Below are positions 43,165 through 52,507 of a stretch of 64,000 bases of DNA, piece after piece (position 1 is the first letter of the stretch; each line of letters begins with the position of its first letter). The position numbers and the translations under genes are program-made. The notes under the pieces were generated by a model, which saw only the letters and a program-made list of their open reading frames with translations, searched no databases and was not told the DNA's origin. This stretch comes from PALSA-270 sp963770245. GTDB lineage: Bacteria; Acidobacteriota; Terriglobia; Terriglobales; Acidobacteriaceae. The stretch covers positions 558,001 through 622,000 of the forward strand of contig CAVYOX010000008.1 of the NCBI GenBank assembly GCA_963770245.1. Direction: 5' to 3'.

Positions 43165-45597
43165 TTACCTGGGTATTCCAATCATGCGGGAGCCGAGGGA
43201 TTTCGGCGCGGTTGCAGGGGTGCCCGAAACCTTCTCGAACGGTAGATCGCTGTTGCTGTTAGCCGCGAGTCTCACCAGATAGGCCCTTCCTGCCTGGGGA
43301 ACCAACGCCAAGATCGCATCGGAATTCGCGGGCACCACGAGCGCTGAACTACGGGCATCCACCACCTCGACGGGTTGGCCCGGCCAGGGGCTGCGAATCC
43401 GTATTTTCTCGGACGAATCCGCCTCGATGCCAACCGTCAGAATCTTGCCTTGGCGAATTTGAACATTCACCTTACCCCCATGCCGGATATAAACCGTGCC
43501 GTCTGCCTCCCAGTCTTTTGGCCATGCGGGAGCGATGCGCACGAGCCCGTCGTAGTCCTGAACCAGCGCGGCCTGCAGCGCACCCGCCAAAACGCCCACC
43601 TGCTCGACGTAGAACTCTGGTCCCACGAAGCCCGCGAGACCTGAGGGATAGACCTGATATTTTTCCGTGAGGGCGAGCTCGCTCGACTTGAATTCGCTGG
43701 CCAGACCAAGGCGAGCCGCCTGAATCGGATCTGCGCTCCAGTCGTTGTTGTTCTGGTTCGGACGATTCAGAAAGGTACGGACGGCAAGCGCGTGCAAGGG
43801 ACCGTCGTCGCCGATGAGGCCGTAAGGCCAGACCGGCTCAATCCCGATGTTCTCACTATTGTGGGTCTCAGCCAGCGGATCGGTGCTGGCTGTAATGACC
43901 GTGTCGGCCAGGTCGGCGGCCGCGGGAGCAAGCACCTGGGGAGAGGATAGGCTGACCAGCGGGAACTGAAGGAGAAAAGGAATCTGGCGTTTCAACCGCG
44001 CGATCAGTTCGGCGTCCTTCCCGAGGATCGTTGCGGCCTCGACCACCGCGGGAAACAGGGCGCGTGTCGCCGCGATATCCGTGGTCGGATCATGAACATC
44101 CCAGTTGGTCTCATGGGCATTCGAGGGAAAGGTGTGGAGCGAACCATCGCGGTCGTGGGTTGCGTAGGCGAGAAGGAACAGTGCCGAGTCGCGCATCACT
44201 GGGTAATTCTTGGCAAGGAACCCGCGATCGTTGGTGAAAAGATATTGCTGCCAAACCCACAAGGAAACCTCTGCGCCGGTCGAAATCGTGCGGGCATTGT
44301 AGTAGGGTTTCGAGTCCTCGCCACAGTTGATGGCGGGAGCCGGAATCCAGGTCTCGTTTTCATAGCCCTGCCCGTTGAAGCGCATGGTTTCCGGTACGCA
44401 GATGCCGGCGCGACCTGCCATATGCCGCTTGGTCCACTCGATCTCATGGCTCAGGTTTTCTCTATAAAGGGCGAAGTAGGAATCGTTCATTGCGGAGAGG
44501 CCGGCGCCGAGGTTGGCGTCAACCTGCATACGGAGATTCCAGTGCCAGTAGGCGGACGGACCCCACTGGTGGTGATCGCAGATCGAGGAGAAGAGATCGC
44601 CAATGCCCGCCTGGGCACCTGGGAGGCGATCCCGGCTCTCGGCGGCTGCGGTATACAGATCGATGATGCGAAGATTTTCGAAGTACTCAGCGGCATGATC
44701 AGGCGACGAAAGCTTCATCAAGCCGGCCTGCTGCCAGAAGTTGTTCCACCATGCACGGTGCGCCTGGGCGGAGAGTTTTTTGGCGGCTGCGATCAGAGTC
44801 GAGCCGGCAGAGACGGCGTCACCACCGCGCCAGGCGGGCGAGCCAACGAAAATGCGAAACGATCCGTCCGGGCGGGGACGGAAGGCGATGCGGATCGAAA
44901 GTGGGCTCTTTTCGATGTGCACATCGAGCGCCTCGGCGGTAATCGCGGCCAGCGACCCGAAGGTTTCCCCGCTGGCTCCGGCCTCCCGGTTGTCGAGCCA
45001 GGTTTCGGCAAGGATGCCGACCTTGCCCCGCACGCTAACCGTCGGTTGACGAGGCGACCACAGCTTGAGCTCTGCGCTCTGGAGAGTTTTGGTATCCGCG
45101 CCGGTGACATCGATTACCATGACATCGAGCGCTTCCATCACATAGGTGGTCGCGGTCATGCCTCCGCCATGCTCCTGAAATTCGCCGTCATAGAGGTTCA
45201 ACCGCGCGGAGTAATCGCTTGCCTGCGTAAGCGTCTTCAGCCCAGGGACGACCACCTGACCCGGCGACAACCGCAGCGGGAAGGTGTCTCCGCGATTGAG
45301 CTGCGCGGTGTATCCATCCTGCGCCCAGACGGCCACACCCAGGCGACCATTGCCCATCGGCATCGCCTGCCGCGGCTGCTCGTTTGGCTTCTGCAGAATG
45401 ATGTCGGAACGCTCGACGACCCCCTTACGCTCGATGTGGAAGCTGCCTTGGTTCCAGGCCGTCGAAGGCTTGCCGAGTTGTGCCCGTGAGACTGCAGCCA
45501 GAAAAAAGAAGAAAGTTCCGGCGAGGAGAAGAAACGAACAGCGGCAAGTCTGTTCTAGAGTCCGCAGACGCGAACCGGATGTTTTTGTGGGGATCAA
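43165..45597 (-). CDS. secreted glycosyl hydrolase, GH95-like six-hairpin family
   Basis: 810 residues from the TTG at 45597, which has GGAAGG 7 bases upstream; an in-frame ATG at 45753 would add 52 unlike residues before the signal peptide (FLLLAGTFFFFLAAVSRAQ). The N-terminal beta-sandwich (FHIERKGVVERSDI, QAMPMGNGRLGVAVWAQDGYTAQLNRGDTF) and the (alpha/alpha)6 catalytic region (DHHQWGPSAYWHWNLRMQVDANLGAGLSAMND, FPSNAHETNWDVHDPTTDIAATRALFPAVVEAA, ENIGIEPVWPYGLIGDDG) match GH95-like glycosidases, known alpha-L-fucosidases and relatives. The exact sugar is not readable. Confidence 0.8.
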   Translation of the reverse strand: MIPTKTSGSRLRTLEQTCRCSFLLLAGTFFFFLAAVSRAQLGKPSTAWNQGSFHIERKGVVERSDIILQKPNEQPRQAMPMGNGRLGVAVWAQDGYTAQLNRGDTFPLRLSPGQVVVPGLKTLTQASDYSARLNLYDGEFQEHGGGMTATTYVMEALDVMVIDVTGADTKTLQSAELKLWSPRQPTVSVRGKVGILAETWLDNREAGASGETFGSLAAITAEALDVHIEKSPLSIRIAFRPRPDGSFRIFVGSPAWRGGDAVSAGSTLIAAAKKLSAQAHRAWWNNFWQQAGLMKLSSPDHAAEYFENLRIIDLYTAAAESRDRLPGAQAGIGDLFSSICDHHQWGPSAYWHWNLRMQVDANLGAGLSAMNDSYFALYRENLSHEIEWTKRHMAGRAGICVPETMRFNGQGYENETWIPAPAINCGEDSKPYYNARTISTGAEVSLWVWQQYLFTNDRGFLAKNYPVMRDSALFLLAYATHDRDGSLHTFPSNAHETNWDVHDPTTDIAATRALFPAVVEAATILGKDAELIARLKRQIPFLLQFPLVSLSSPQVLAPAAADLADTVITASTDPLAETHNSENIGIEPVWPYGLIGDDGPLHALAVRTFLNRPNQNNNDWSADPIQAARLGLASEFKSSELALTEKYQVYPSGLAGFVGPEFYVEQVGVLAGALQAALVQDYDGLVRIAPAWPKDWEADGTVYIRHGGKVNVQIRQGKILTVGIEADSSEKIRIRSPWPGQPVEVVDARSSALVVPANSDAILALVPQAGRAYLVRLAANSNSDLPFEKVSGTPATAPKSLGSRMIGIPR

Positions 45598-46126
45598 GGA
45601 TTTACCTTCCTGGCACTGGATCTGCCAAACCGGCAGCGTTAAAGTAGGCGATATCTCGCAAAGGTGCAAGCCAGAAGGACTGTCGGCGGCACCACATTCC
45701 GACAGTCGCCCCAGGCTCTCATACGCAGGCATGCGTGACGCGGTAGTAGTCACCGCAAATGGGAACAGGCTGGTCGCGGGTCCGATGACGGAGCCCCTGC
45801 TATGGGAAAAACATTGTCATGGCAAAGTTGGCGTTGAGATGGTGGTCGAACAGTGAGCCAGCTGACGGTCGCTCGAGGCAACGCCCACGATCCGATCGCA
45901 GGCCCGCAGTCAGCCCACTCAGCCGCGGCAGGGTTGCTGCCCGGCGTGTCTTCTTTTGCGTACGAGCGGTCGTCACTCCGCCTTGTGAGTTTGTCCGTCG
46001 GCATCGGTAAGCCCTCCGACAGACCTCCGGGGCTCAAGAACTGCGCGATCCGCCCTCGTCAGGCTTGCAGTCTGTGACCCTGAGGACGACGTGCCAGGAC
46101 ATTCTCCCGGGACTGCACTGGCGATG
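45598..46126. other. gap without a recognisable gene
   Basis: About 530 bases between two minus-strand genes. Only short shadow frames are present. It should carry the promoter of the glycosidase; no clear hairpin or family match was seen. Confidence 0.45.
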
Positions 46127-48265
46127 CTACTGTTCATATGCGCCGATGTCGATGTTGCTTCCTTGCTCTCGCGGATTGCCCAGGAAATCCTCTGTGCCCA
46201 CGAGCGGGCATCCCCAGTAATCGCCAGTTTCTCCGGTCGTGGTGCTGCAAGTGAGACTGCCGAGAGTGCTGCCTGCATTGCTGACAGGCGAACCCGCTTG
46301 CACTTCGAGGTTAGGCGTCGTCACGCTCATGAACAACGGGTCGGCATATTGAGAGTTGGGGTCTTCTCCCGTCGCCGATTGATACGAAGAAAAGCCGTTA
46401 TAGTCGGTGCCATTCCAGAGAAACTCGGCCGACGACGAGCTCACGGAAGAAAAATAGAGGTTATGATCCACATTCACCGGATCAGGTTCTGAATTCGTGT
46501 AGTTGTTGAGGAATAAACCCTGGGAGGTGGCATAGACAACGTTGTTTTCGAATACGTTGTTGGTAGCGTAGTACTGCACCTGAACCTCGCCGCTCCCGGT
46601 GTTTTTGGTGTCATTCTCAAACAGCGTGTTATTTACGATGGCAACATATTGGCTACCGCCCACACTGCTGGCATACCCACCGATCGAAATGCCCACAGAA
46701 TTAGCGTTGTAGACCACATTGTCGCGGATCGTGACATACTGCGCAAAATGGCCAGAATGCTCGCTGGCCGCTTCGATATTGAGGTCGCACGCGTAGACCA
46801 AATTGCGCTCGATGACGACGTTCGCGCAGCCGTCGCAGTAAATGCCGTCCGCATCGTATTGGTTTCCCTCTCCGGGATTGTTAATGGCGCTGATGTTGTA
46901 GATTGTGTTCCCGCTGATTTCCCCGTCGCGGGCGAAGTCGACCGACGGACTGGGCGCCACCCCCTCGAACCCAATGGCATCAATCCCGATATTGTCGTCA
47001 TCGTGAATAATGTTGTTGGAAATGGTGAAGTTGGTTACGTTTCCATCCACGTTGACCGTTTCACTGTTGCCGGTCTTCAGGTCATAAACCTGATTCCCGC
47101 TAACTGTGATGCTGTCAATCGAGGCCGATGCGCTCGAACCGTAAACCGCAACGCCGAAAGCGTTGCCGCTCGCTTCCGAAGTAGTCGTGATGTTGTGCAC
47201 CAGGTTGTTCAGCAGCTGAATGTTACTGCCTGCGCCGGTTACCCAGATTCCGGCCGGAGTGGCGTTGGCGTTTGCAGTTGTGTAGTTGCGGATCTCGAAG
47301 CCCTGAAGGGTGACGTAACTCTGATTCACGATATTAAACAGACCCTGTGTGCCTGAGGTCGGGGGTGTAAGCCCCGTGCCGTCGACGATTACACCGGCCT
47401 GACCGAGGTAGCTCGCGAAGGTCACTGGACCTGCCGCAGCGGAACCGGAGACCCCAATGTTCACCGACTCGCTGTAAACGCCCGGCAGCACGTAAACCGT
47501 ATCCCCAGCCTGCACCGTACTGGCCGCGTGCTGAATCGTTAGCCAAGGAGAGGCTAGCGTGCCGGGGTTGGAATCACTGCCGGCAGTCGAAACGTAAAAG
47601 GTGTTCCCGCTTCCAGTCGTCACCGCCGCGGTCACGGTCAGCACGGCGGCCGGACTGCTGGTCACGCTTCCCGCTGTGGCCGTGATGTTGGTGCTCCCGG
47701 CGGCCACTCCTTCCGCCAAGCCCGCAGCGATTGTCGCGTCAGCCGGAACCGAAGAAGTCCAAGTCGCGCTCGAAGTCAGGTTCTGGGTGCTGCCGTCGCT
47801 GTAGTGGCCAGTGGCGGTGAACGGCTGGGTGGCGCCGATCGAGATCGAAGCCGAAGCCGGGCTGACGGTGATCGACTGCAGTGTCGCCGCGGGCGCCGCC
47901 GTGACTGCCAGCACGGCTGCCGGACTGCTGGTCATGGTCCCTTCGGTGGCCGTGATGTTGGTGCTTCCGGCCGCCAGTCCTTTCGCCAGGCCCGCAGCGA
48001 TCGTCGCGTCGGCCGGAACAGAAGAGGTCCAAGTTGCGCTCGAAGTCAGGTTCTGGGTGCTGCTGTCGCTGTAGTGGCCAGTGGCCGTGAACGGCTGGGT
48101 GCCACCGATCGTGATCGAAGCCGAAGCCGGGCTGACGGTGATCGACTGCAGCACCGGCGGAGTGGACGACGTACTGCTGCTACTACTGCTGCTGCCGCCG
48201 CCGCAGCCGGCCAGGGCAATTGTCATTAGCGCCAGTAATCCAAAAAGCAGTACAAATCGTCTCAT
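46127..48265 (-). CDS. lipoprotein with two Big2-like domains and a right-handed parallel beta-helix
   Basis: 712 residues. The lipobox is LAGC followed by a Gly-Gly-Ser linker (SSSSSSTSS). Two near-identical Ig-like Big2 domains follow (LQSITVSPASASI.IG.TQPFTATGHYSD, TQNLTSSATWTSSVPADATIAAG). From about residue 220 a parallel beta-helix appears, with a DUF1565-like start (FYVSTAGSDSNPGTLASPWLTIQHA, QAGDTVYVLPGVY) and rungs such as ISNNIIHDDDNIGIDAIGF, VIERNLVYACDLNIEAASEHSG. GGAG lies 6 bases before the ATG at 48265. The beta-helix type suggests a polysaccharide lyase or binding role; no catalytic set was identified. Confidence 0.85.
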   Translation of the reverse strand: MRRFVLLFGLLALMTIALAGCGGGSSSSSSSTSSTPPVLQSITVSPASASITIGGTQPFTATGHYSDSSTQNLTSSATWTSSVPADATIAAGLAKGLAAGSTNITATEGTMTSSPAAVLAVTAAPAATLQSITVSPASASISIGATQPFTATGHYSDGSTQNLTSSATWTSSVPADATIAAGLAEGVAAGSTNITATAGSVTSSPAAVLTVTAAVTTGSGNTFYVSTAGSDSNPGTLASPWLTIQHAASTVQAGDTVYVLPGVYSESVNIGVSGSAAAGPVTFASYLGQAGVIVDGTGLTPPTSGTQGLFNIVNQSYVTLQGFEIRNYTTANANATPAGIWVTGAGSNIQLLNNLVHNITTTSEASGNAFGVAVYGSSASASIDSITVSGNQVYDLKTGNSETVNVDGNVTNFTISNNIIHDDDNIGIDAIGFEGVAPSPSVDFARDGEISGNTIYNISAINNPGEGNQYDADGIYCDGCANVVIERNLVYACDLNIEAASEHSGHFAQYVTIRDNVVYNANSVGISIGGYASSVGGSQYVAIVNNTLFENDTKNTGSGEVQVQYYATNNVFENNVVYATSQGLFLNNYTNSEPDPVNVDHNLYFSSVSSSSAEFLWNGTDYNGFSSYQSATGEDPNSQYADPLFMSVTTPNLEVQAGSPVSNAGSTLGSLTCSTTTGETGDYWGCPLVGTEDFLGNPREQGSNIDIGAYEQ
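47628..48155. repeat. tandem 270-bp repeat encoding the two Big2 domains
   Basis: Landmarks such as CGAAGTCAGGTTCTGGGTGC recur at 47771 and 48041, an exact 270-base offset, and the two units are nearly identical. A recent domain duplication inside the gene. Confidence 0.8.
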
Positions 48266-48571
48266 AGTAGGCTCCAAGAATGGAGACTCTCAGATCCTAG
48301 CAAGTCCGTTGCAGCACTACGGAACTTCCGCCCACACTTTGGTCGTACTCCCATTGGCATTTCAGGGGTGGGTACTTGCTGGTTAGCCCAAAGGTTGCGA
48401 TGGCTCACGGTCATTCGGGTTCGCGGGTCAAGAAGCCGGCTGGATGCGGTAGTCAGCAGTAGTCTCGGGGACTAGATCGAGCCTGAAGGGTTGGGACTGG
48501 TAGAACCGCATCGCGGACGAACGCTCGCCGGGTAGGCGTTGGGTTTGGTCAACCTTCCATTAGGAAACTGC
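48266..48571. other. gap without a recognisable gene
   Basis: About 300 bases between the beta-helix lipoprotein gene and the kinase gene, both on the minus strand. No gene or clear hairpin seen; it should carry the lipoprotein promoter. Confidence 0.45.
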
Positions 48572-51280
48572 CTACTTCAGGCCTTCTACCAGATACAGGT
48601 CGGAGAGAGTCCGGTGGTAGCCGTAGACACAGGTTGTGGCGTCGGGTGTCAGCAGAATGGGACCAATCGTCACCACTCCGGCGGGATCGGAGGGCATCAG
48701 CTGCTTCCACAAAGTGCGCTGACCGGTCTTGAGATCGATGTGGAATACACGCGCCGGCAATTCACCAGGTTGGTACACGTAAAGCCCTCCATCGTTGCTG
48801 AAGGTGATGGGCTGCTCCCCGGTTACGAAGCCTGGGATCGGCTTTGGCGGATCCCCGTCCACTGAGTACAAGTAGCCCTGCTGATCGGGCCCGATCGCGG
48901 CGATGAGCTCGGAATCGGGCGAGATCGCATAGGCCGTGCCGACTACCCCTTCTGGAGAGATCGGTTTAGCGTTGCCCGATGCGAGATCCAGGGCGTAGAG
49001 GCGCAGACCGTGACCGGCTTCGTCGCCAGAAAATAATATCCTTTTACCATCAGGAAACCAGCGAGCCCAAGCGTGATTGATGGAGTCATGCGTGAGCAGT
49101 TTGGCGTCGCCCACCCCAGTAGGGAGAAGTCGAAGCTGGGCAGGAGAGCCGGGGGCTTGAGCAACCACCCATTTGCCATCGGGGGACAAAGCGAGTGCGG
49201 CGCCTTCGCCCAGCAAAATGGCGGGCGAGCCATCGGTTTTACGAACGTAAACTGCATACGTGAGTCCACCCGACTTCGAATAAGCCAGGCCACCCCCGCT
49301 GCCCTCTTCATCGAACAGCAGCTTCTTCCCGTCGCTCGAAAGGTCCCCGGGGTACGAGTAATCGAACCAGGATAGGTCCTGCTCTTTTGCCTCTTTCCCA
49401 ACCATTGCCATCAGTTCACGCCGCCAACTGGCGCGCGTGAGCAACACGCGGCCGTCGCTCCAGATATCGAGCAGCATCAATGTGCCCGGCATTCGGGTAA
49501 CCAGCCGCTCGTGCCCGTCAAGAGTGACGGCGGACAGCGTTCGGTCGATGCCTGACTTGCTGGACGTGAACCAGACCTCGGTGCCATCGGGTGACCACGC
49601 CAGGCCCTGCACCGTATACCAGTCCCGCGACAGGACTTTCTTGTTGGCGTTCAAATCCACCACGACCACCGATCCGCCATCATCGCCTTCGATAGGATGA
49701 TCAATGAAGGCGATACGGTCTCCCTTCGGCGAAATGCGCGGATTGCCGATCCAGCCTCCCGATTCATAAAGTACCTTGCCCGGCGGGTATTCCAGCCGGT
49801 TGCGTCCGTTCATATCGCGAACGATGGCGAGGTCTTTGCCGTCAGGTGTCCAGTCGGCCCATTGCACGTTGTCCAGGATTTCGCGCGGTGCACCCCCAAT
49901 GAGGGGAGCTCGGGCCAGTGTGCCGGTGACAACCCAGGTCCCAATCGAACGTGCATTCAGCAACACGGCCATTTCGCCATTGGAAGAAACCGAGAGGAGT
50001 TGGGTCCGCGGCAGTCCCATGGACCGGGATTCTGGTGCTTCGGGCCGGGCGGTATAGACGTCACTGGGGTTGCCTTGCCACGCTGCGCTGTACAAAAGGG
50101 TTTGGCCGTCGGGGCCAAAGCGCGCTGCACGAATACTTCCGCGGCGGAAAGTGATTTGGTGATACACCGGAGGAGACGGCAACGGCGCAAAATAAAGCAG
50201 TCGACCTAGGTAGATGCCAACAGCTAAAGCGACGAGTGCCACGGCCAAGCTGATACCGGCTATCAGTCGGGGCCGGACTGCGGCTTTCGCCGTCGTCGGC
50301 CGTGTGGCCTGATCCGCGTCCGACGAGTTCACGGCAATCGGCACCGTTGTGTGGCGGGAACTCCCATCACGCTGAAGCCTGCGTAGATCACCGCGGATCT
50401 CGGCAGCAGTCTGGTAGCGCAGTTCCCGCTCTTTCTCCAGACACTTATTGATGATGTGCTCCAATTCCCAGGGCAAGCCAGGGTTGATGGAGATTGGCCC
50501 GCTCGGGGCCTTGTGCAGGATGGAATCAAACAATGCCGCGGAGGTCACGCCCTGGAACGGCAGTTTGCCAGTCGCCATTTCATAAAGCACGACCCCAAAC
50601 GAGAACAAGTCCGTGCGAGGATCGAGCTCTTCGCCGAGCGCTTGTTCGGGCGACATGTACGCCACGGTGCCCATCGCCGTGCCGGGGTTTGTTAGGCGTT
50701 CGTCCGCGACGGTCGGTCCCGCGGTCGCCCCAGCAAGCACCGGCTCAGCAGCCACTTCGTGTCTCACAGACATCTTAGCCAAGCCGAAATCGAGGACTTT
50801 CGCTTGCCAGCGATCGCTGACGAAGATGTTGGCCGGCTTGATATCGCGGTGCACGATGCCACGGCTGTGGGCTGCATCGAGCGCATCGGCAATCTGATCC
50901 GCCAGATTTATGATCCGTTCGGTGGGAAGAGGACGTATGCCAATGCGGTGCTTGAGCGTGGACCCATCGAGAAACTCCATCGCGATGAAGTGCTCATCGC
51001 CTTCACTTCCGACGTCGTAAACCGTGCAGATGTGGGGGTGATTCAGCGCCGAAGCGGCACGGGCTTCGCGTTGAAACCGCTCCAGTGCTTGGGAATCGTT
51101 GGCGATTTGGGCGGGGAGAAATTTGAGGGCCACATAACGGCCGAGGCGGGTATCCTGCGCTTTGTAAACGACACCCATGCCACCGCCTCCCAGTTCCTGG
51201 GTGATGCGGTAATGAGAGACGGTCTTCCCGATCTTTACGGTTCCCACAGTCTGGTCAACAAGGATGCAGCCGTGGGGCAC
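48572..51280 (-). CDS. membrane Ser/Thr protein kinase with a C-terminal WD40/TolB-like propeller
   Basis: 902 residues from a GTG at 51280; another GTG lies 11 codons later. The kinase domain: Gly loop GGGGMGVVYKAQD (about 31-43), catalytic Lys53, HRDIKPAN (144-151), DFGLA (164-168), the APE-like MSPEQALGEELDPRTDLFSFGVVLYEM. A transmembrane helix lies at about 339-364 (LIAGISLAVALVALAVGIYLG). The remainder is a beta-propeller of PD40/TolB type (FSPDGQ-like blocks: RISPKGDRIAFID, WSPDGTEVWFTSS, LSPDGKWVVAQA). This architecture is abundant in Acidobacteriota; the propeller probably senses or binds a ligand outside the membrane. Confidence 0.88.
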   Translation of the reverse strand: MPHGCILVDQTVGTVKIGKTVSHYRITQELGGGGMGVVYKAQDTRLGRYVALKFLPAQIANDSQALERFQREARAASALNHPHICTVYDVGSEGDEHFIAMEFLDGSTLKHRIGIRPLPTERIINLADQIADALDAAHSRGIVHRDIKPANIFVSDRWQAKVLDFGLAKMSVRHEVAAEPVLAGATAGPTVADERLTNPGTAMGTVAYMSPEQALGEELDPRTDLFSFGVVLYEMATGKLPFQGVTSAALFDSILHKAPSGPISINPGLPWELEHIINKCLEKERELRYQTAAEIRGDLRRLQRDGSSRHTTVPIAVNSSDADQATRPTTAKAAVRPRLIAGISLAVALVALAVGIYLGRLLYFAPLPSPPVYHQITFRRGSIRAARFGPDGQTLLYSAAWQGNPSDVYTARPEAPESRSMGLPRTQLLSVSSNGEMAVLLNARSIGTWVVTGTLARAPLIGGAPREILDNVQWADWTPDGKDLAIVRDMNGRNRLEYPPGKVLYESGGWIGNPRISPKGDRIAFIDHPIEGDDGGSVVVVDLNANKKVLSRDWYTVQGLAWSPDGTEVWFTSSKSGIDRTLSAVTLDGHERLVTRMPGTLMLLDIWSDGRVLLTRASWRRELMAMVGKEAKEQDLSWFDYSYPGDLSSDGKKLLFDEEGSGGGLAYSKSGGLTYAVYVRKTDGSPAILLGEGAALALSPDGKWVVAQAPGSPAQLRLLPTGVGDAKLLTHDSINHAWARWFPDGKRILFSGDEAGHGLRLYALDLASGNAKPISPEGVVGTAYAISPDSELIAAIGPDQQGYLYSVDGDPPKPIPGFVTGEQPITFSNDGGLYVYQPGELPARVFHIDLKTGQRTLWKQLMPSDPAGVVTIGPILLTPDATTCVYGYHRTLSDLYLVEGLK

Positions 51281-51290
51281 CCGAAGTCAA

Positions 51291-51334
51291 TTCCAGGATT
51301 CTGGATTCCAGGATTCTGGACCCAGGATTCTGGA
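51291..51334. repeat. three tandem copies of a 15-bp unit at the kinase gene start
   Basis: TTCCAGGATTCTGGA occurs twice, followed by CCCAGGATTCTGGA. On the minus strand it lies 10 bases upstream of the kinase start codon, where the ribosome-binding site should be. Confidence 0.85.
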
Positions 51335-51417
51335 CGGCGACGTCGGCAACCCTTGCCTTGAATTATTTCAGGGTGCTGCGGTGCCGCTCCGGTGTCCGCA
51401 CAAAATTGTTCTGCCAG

Positions 51418-52281
51418 CTATTGCCACTTTCCCTGGCCTTCCACGATTGAGATGTAACGGTCAATCGGCAAGTCCGTGAACCGTTCCATCAGGTGGCTAG
51501 GTTCGGGCCATCTCACTTCCACCCAGTCGATTCGCGTCTGTTTTCCGATACCCAGGACGAGGCGTGGATCGTGTGCGGATAAGAAACTGCCCCCGCCCAC
51601 TTTCGCGCGGCTTCGTCTGAGATCTCCGGACTGGTAGGTGACGCGTACGCCTACGGCATCACGGTTCGATTTCGTGCCCACCAGCTTGATCCCAAGCCAA
51701 TGATTCTCACTCCCCACATTGTTCCGCAGCAGAAGGGGAGCAGCGTCGTTCACAGAAATGAGGACATCCACCGCGCCGTCATTGTCGAAATCGCCGAGGG
51801 CCAGTCCGCGAGCCGAAAGAAATTTGCTGAACACCGGGCCGCTCTGCTCGCTTACATTCTGAAGGCCCTTGGAAGTGTTCCGGAAAAGAAGTAGGGGCTC
51901 CTGGTATTTAACTCCCGGATGCAAAGACTCGATGAGGTCGTCAGGATTTCCGTTGGCGAGGAAGAGGTCTAAGTTGCCGTCATTGTCATAGTCAAAAAAC
52001 TTCAGTCCCCAACCGCTCATGAGCTGGGTCGCCCTGCCGACGAGAGCCTTAGCAATCGTCTCCATCGGATGTCGCGACAGAATGGCAACCCCGTTATAGG
52101 CCTTCTGCGTCACCGCGACACTGTCATAGCCGAGCGACTTGAAGGCTTCGGACGGGAATTCCGTTCCCTTCAATTCTTGTAGCAACAACACATCCGGTTC
52201 GCGAGCTTTCAGCCATCTCGTGACATGGGTCAGCCGAGAGCGAACAGAATTCAAATTCCAGCTAGCGACTTTAAACATCAA
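51418..52281 (-). CDS. in-frame chimera: exonuclease III N-terminus fused to a CRTAC1 C-terminus
   Basis: 287 residues. Residues 1 to about 80 are the start of an ExoIII/XthA-type AP endonuclease (FKVASWNLNSVRSRL with the metal-site Asn, DVLLLQELKGTEFPSEAF with the metal-binding Glu, GVAILSRHPME). From about residue 80 the protein becomes FG-GAP (SGWGLKFFDYDNDGNLDLFLANGNPDDLIE, LALGDFDNDGAVDVLIS) and ends in ASPIC/UnbV (LGIKLVGTKSNRDAVGVRVTY, GGSFLSAHDPRLVLGIGK). The nuclease lacks its other catalytic residues and the CRTAC1 part lacks its signal peptide, so the product is unlikely to do either job. The junction lies near 52035-52045. Confidence 0.88.
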   Translation of the reverse strand: MMFKVASWNLNSVRSRLTHVTRWLKAREPDVLLLQELKGTEFPSEAFKSLGYDSVAVTQKAYNGVAILSRHPMETIAKALVGRATQLMSGWGLKFFDYDNDGNLDLFLANGNPDDLIESLHPGVKYQEPLLLFRNTSKGLQNVSEQSGPVFSKFLSARGLALGDFDNDGAVDVLISVNDAAPLLLRNNVGSENHWLGIKLVGTKSNRDAVGVRVTYQSGDLRRSRAKVGGGSFLSAHDPRLVLGIGKQTRIDWVEVRWPEPSHLMERFTDLPIDRYISIVEGQGKWQ

Positions 52282-52470
52282 TCCCCATTTCTAACCTAAT
52301 TGTCGGAAAACTCGTTACTGAGCTTGAATAGATGATGGCAGCCAAGGCTTCTGTCAGTCCGCATAACACTCGAGTGCGGCGACCACCGGAACAGCAGTGC
52401 TGGGCGGTCGCTGGCGAATCGATTAGCATGACCCGGTGAGAATTGGAATATCGCCCCTAAGTTACCCTAC

Positions 52471-52507
52471 CCTGACGCGAACACGTGAGTTCGTGTCAGG
52501 TTTTTTT
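52471..52507 (+). terminator. Rho-independent terminator, plus strand
   Basis: A 12-bp stem (CCTGACGCGAAC / GTTCGTGTCAGG, one G-T pair, 6-base loop) is followed by TTTTTTT. It reads on the plus strand, where no gene is found upstream, so the gene it served may have been lost; the minus-strand methyltransferase remnant ends against it. Confidence 0.75.

Noticed and set aside
44092..45489. Plus-strand open frame of 465 codons
   Set aside because: Complement of the GH95-like gene; composition and lack of a signal argue against coding.
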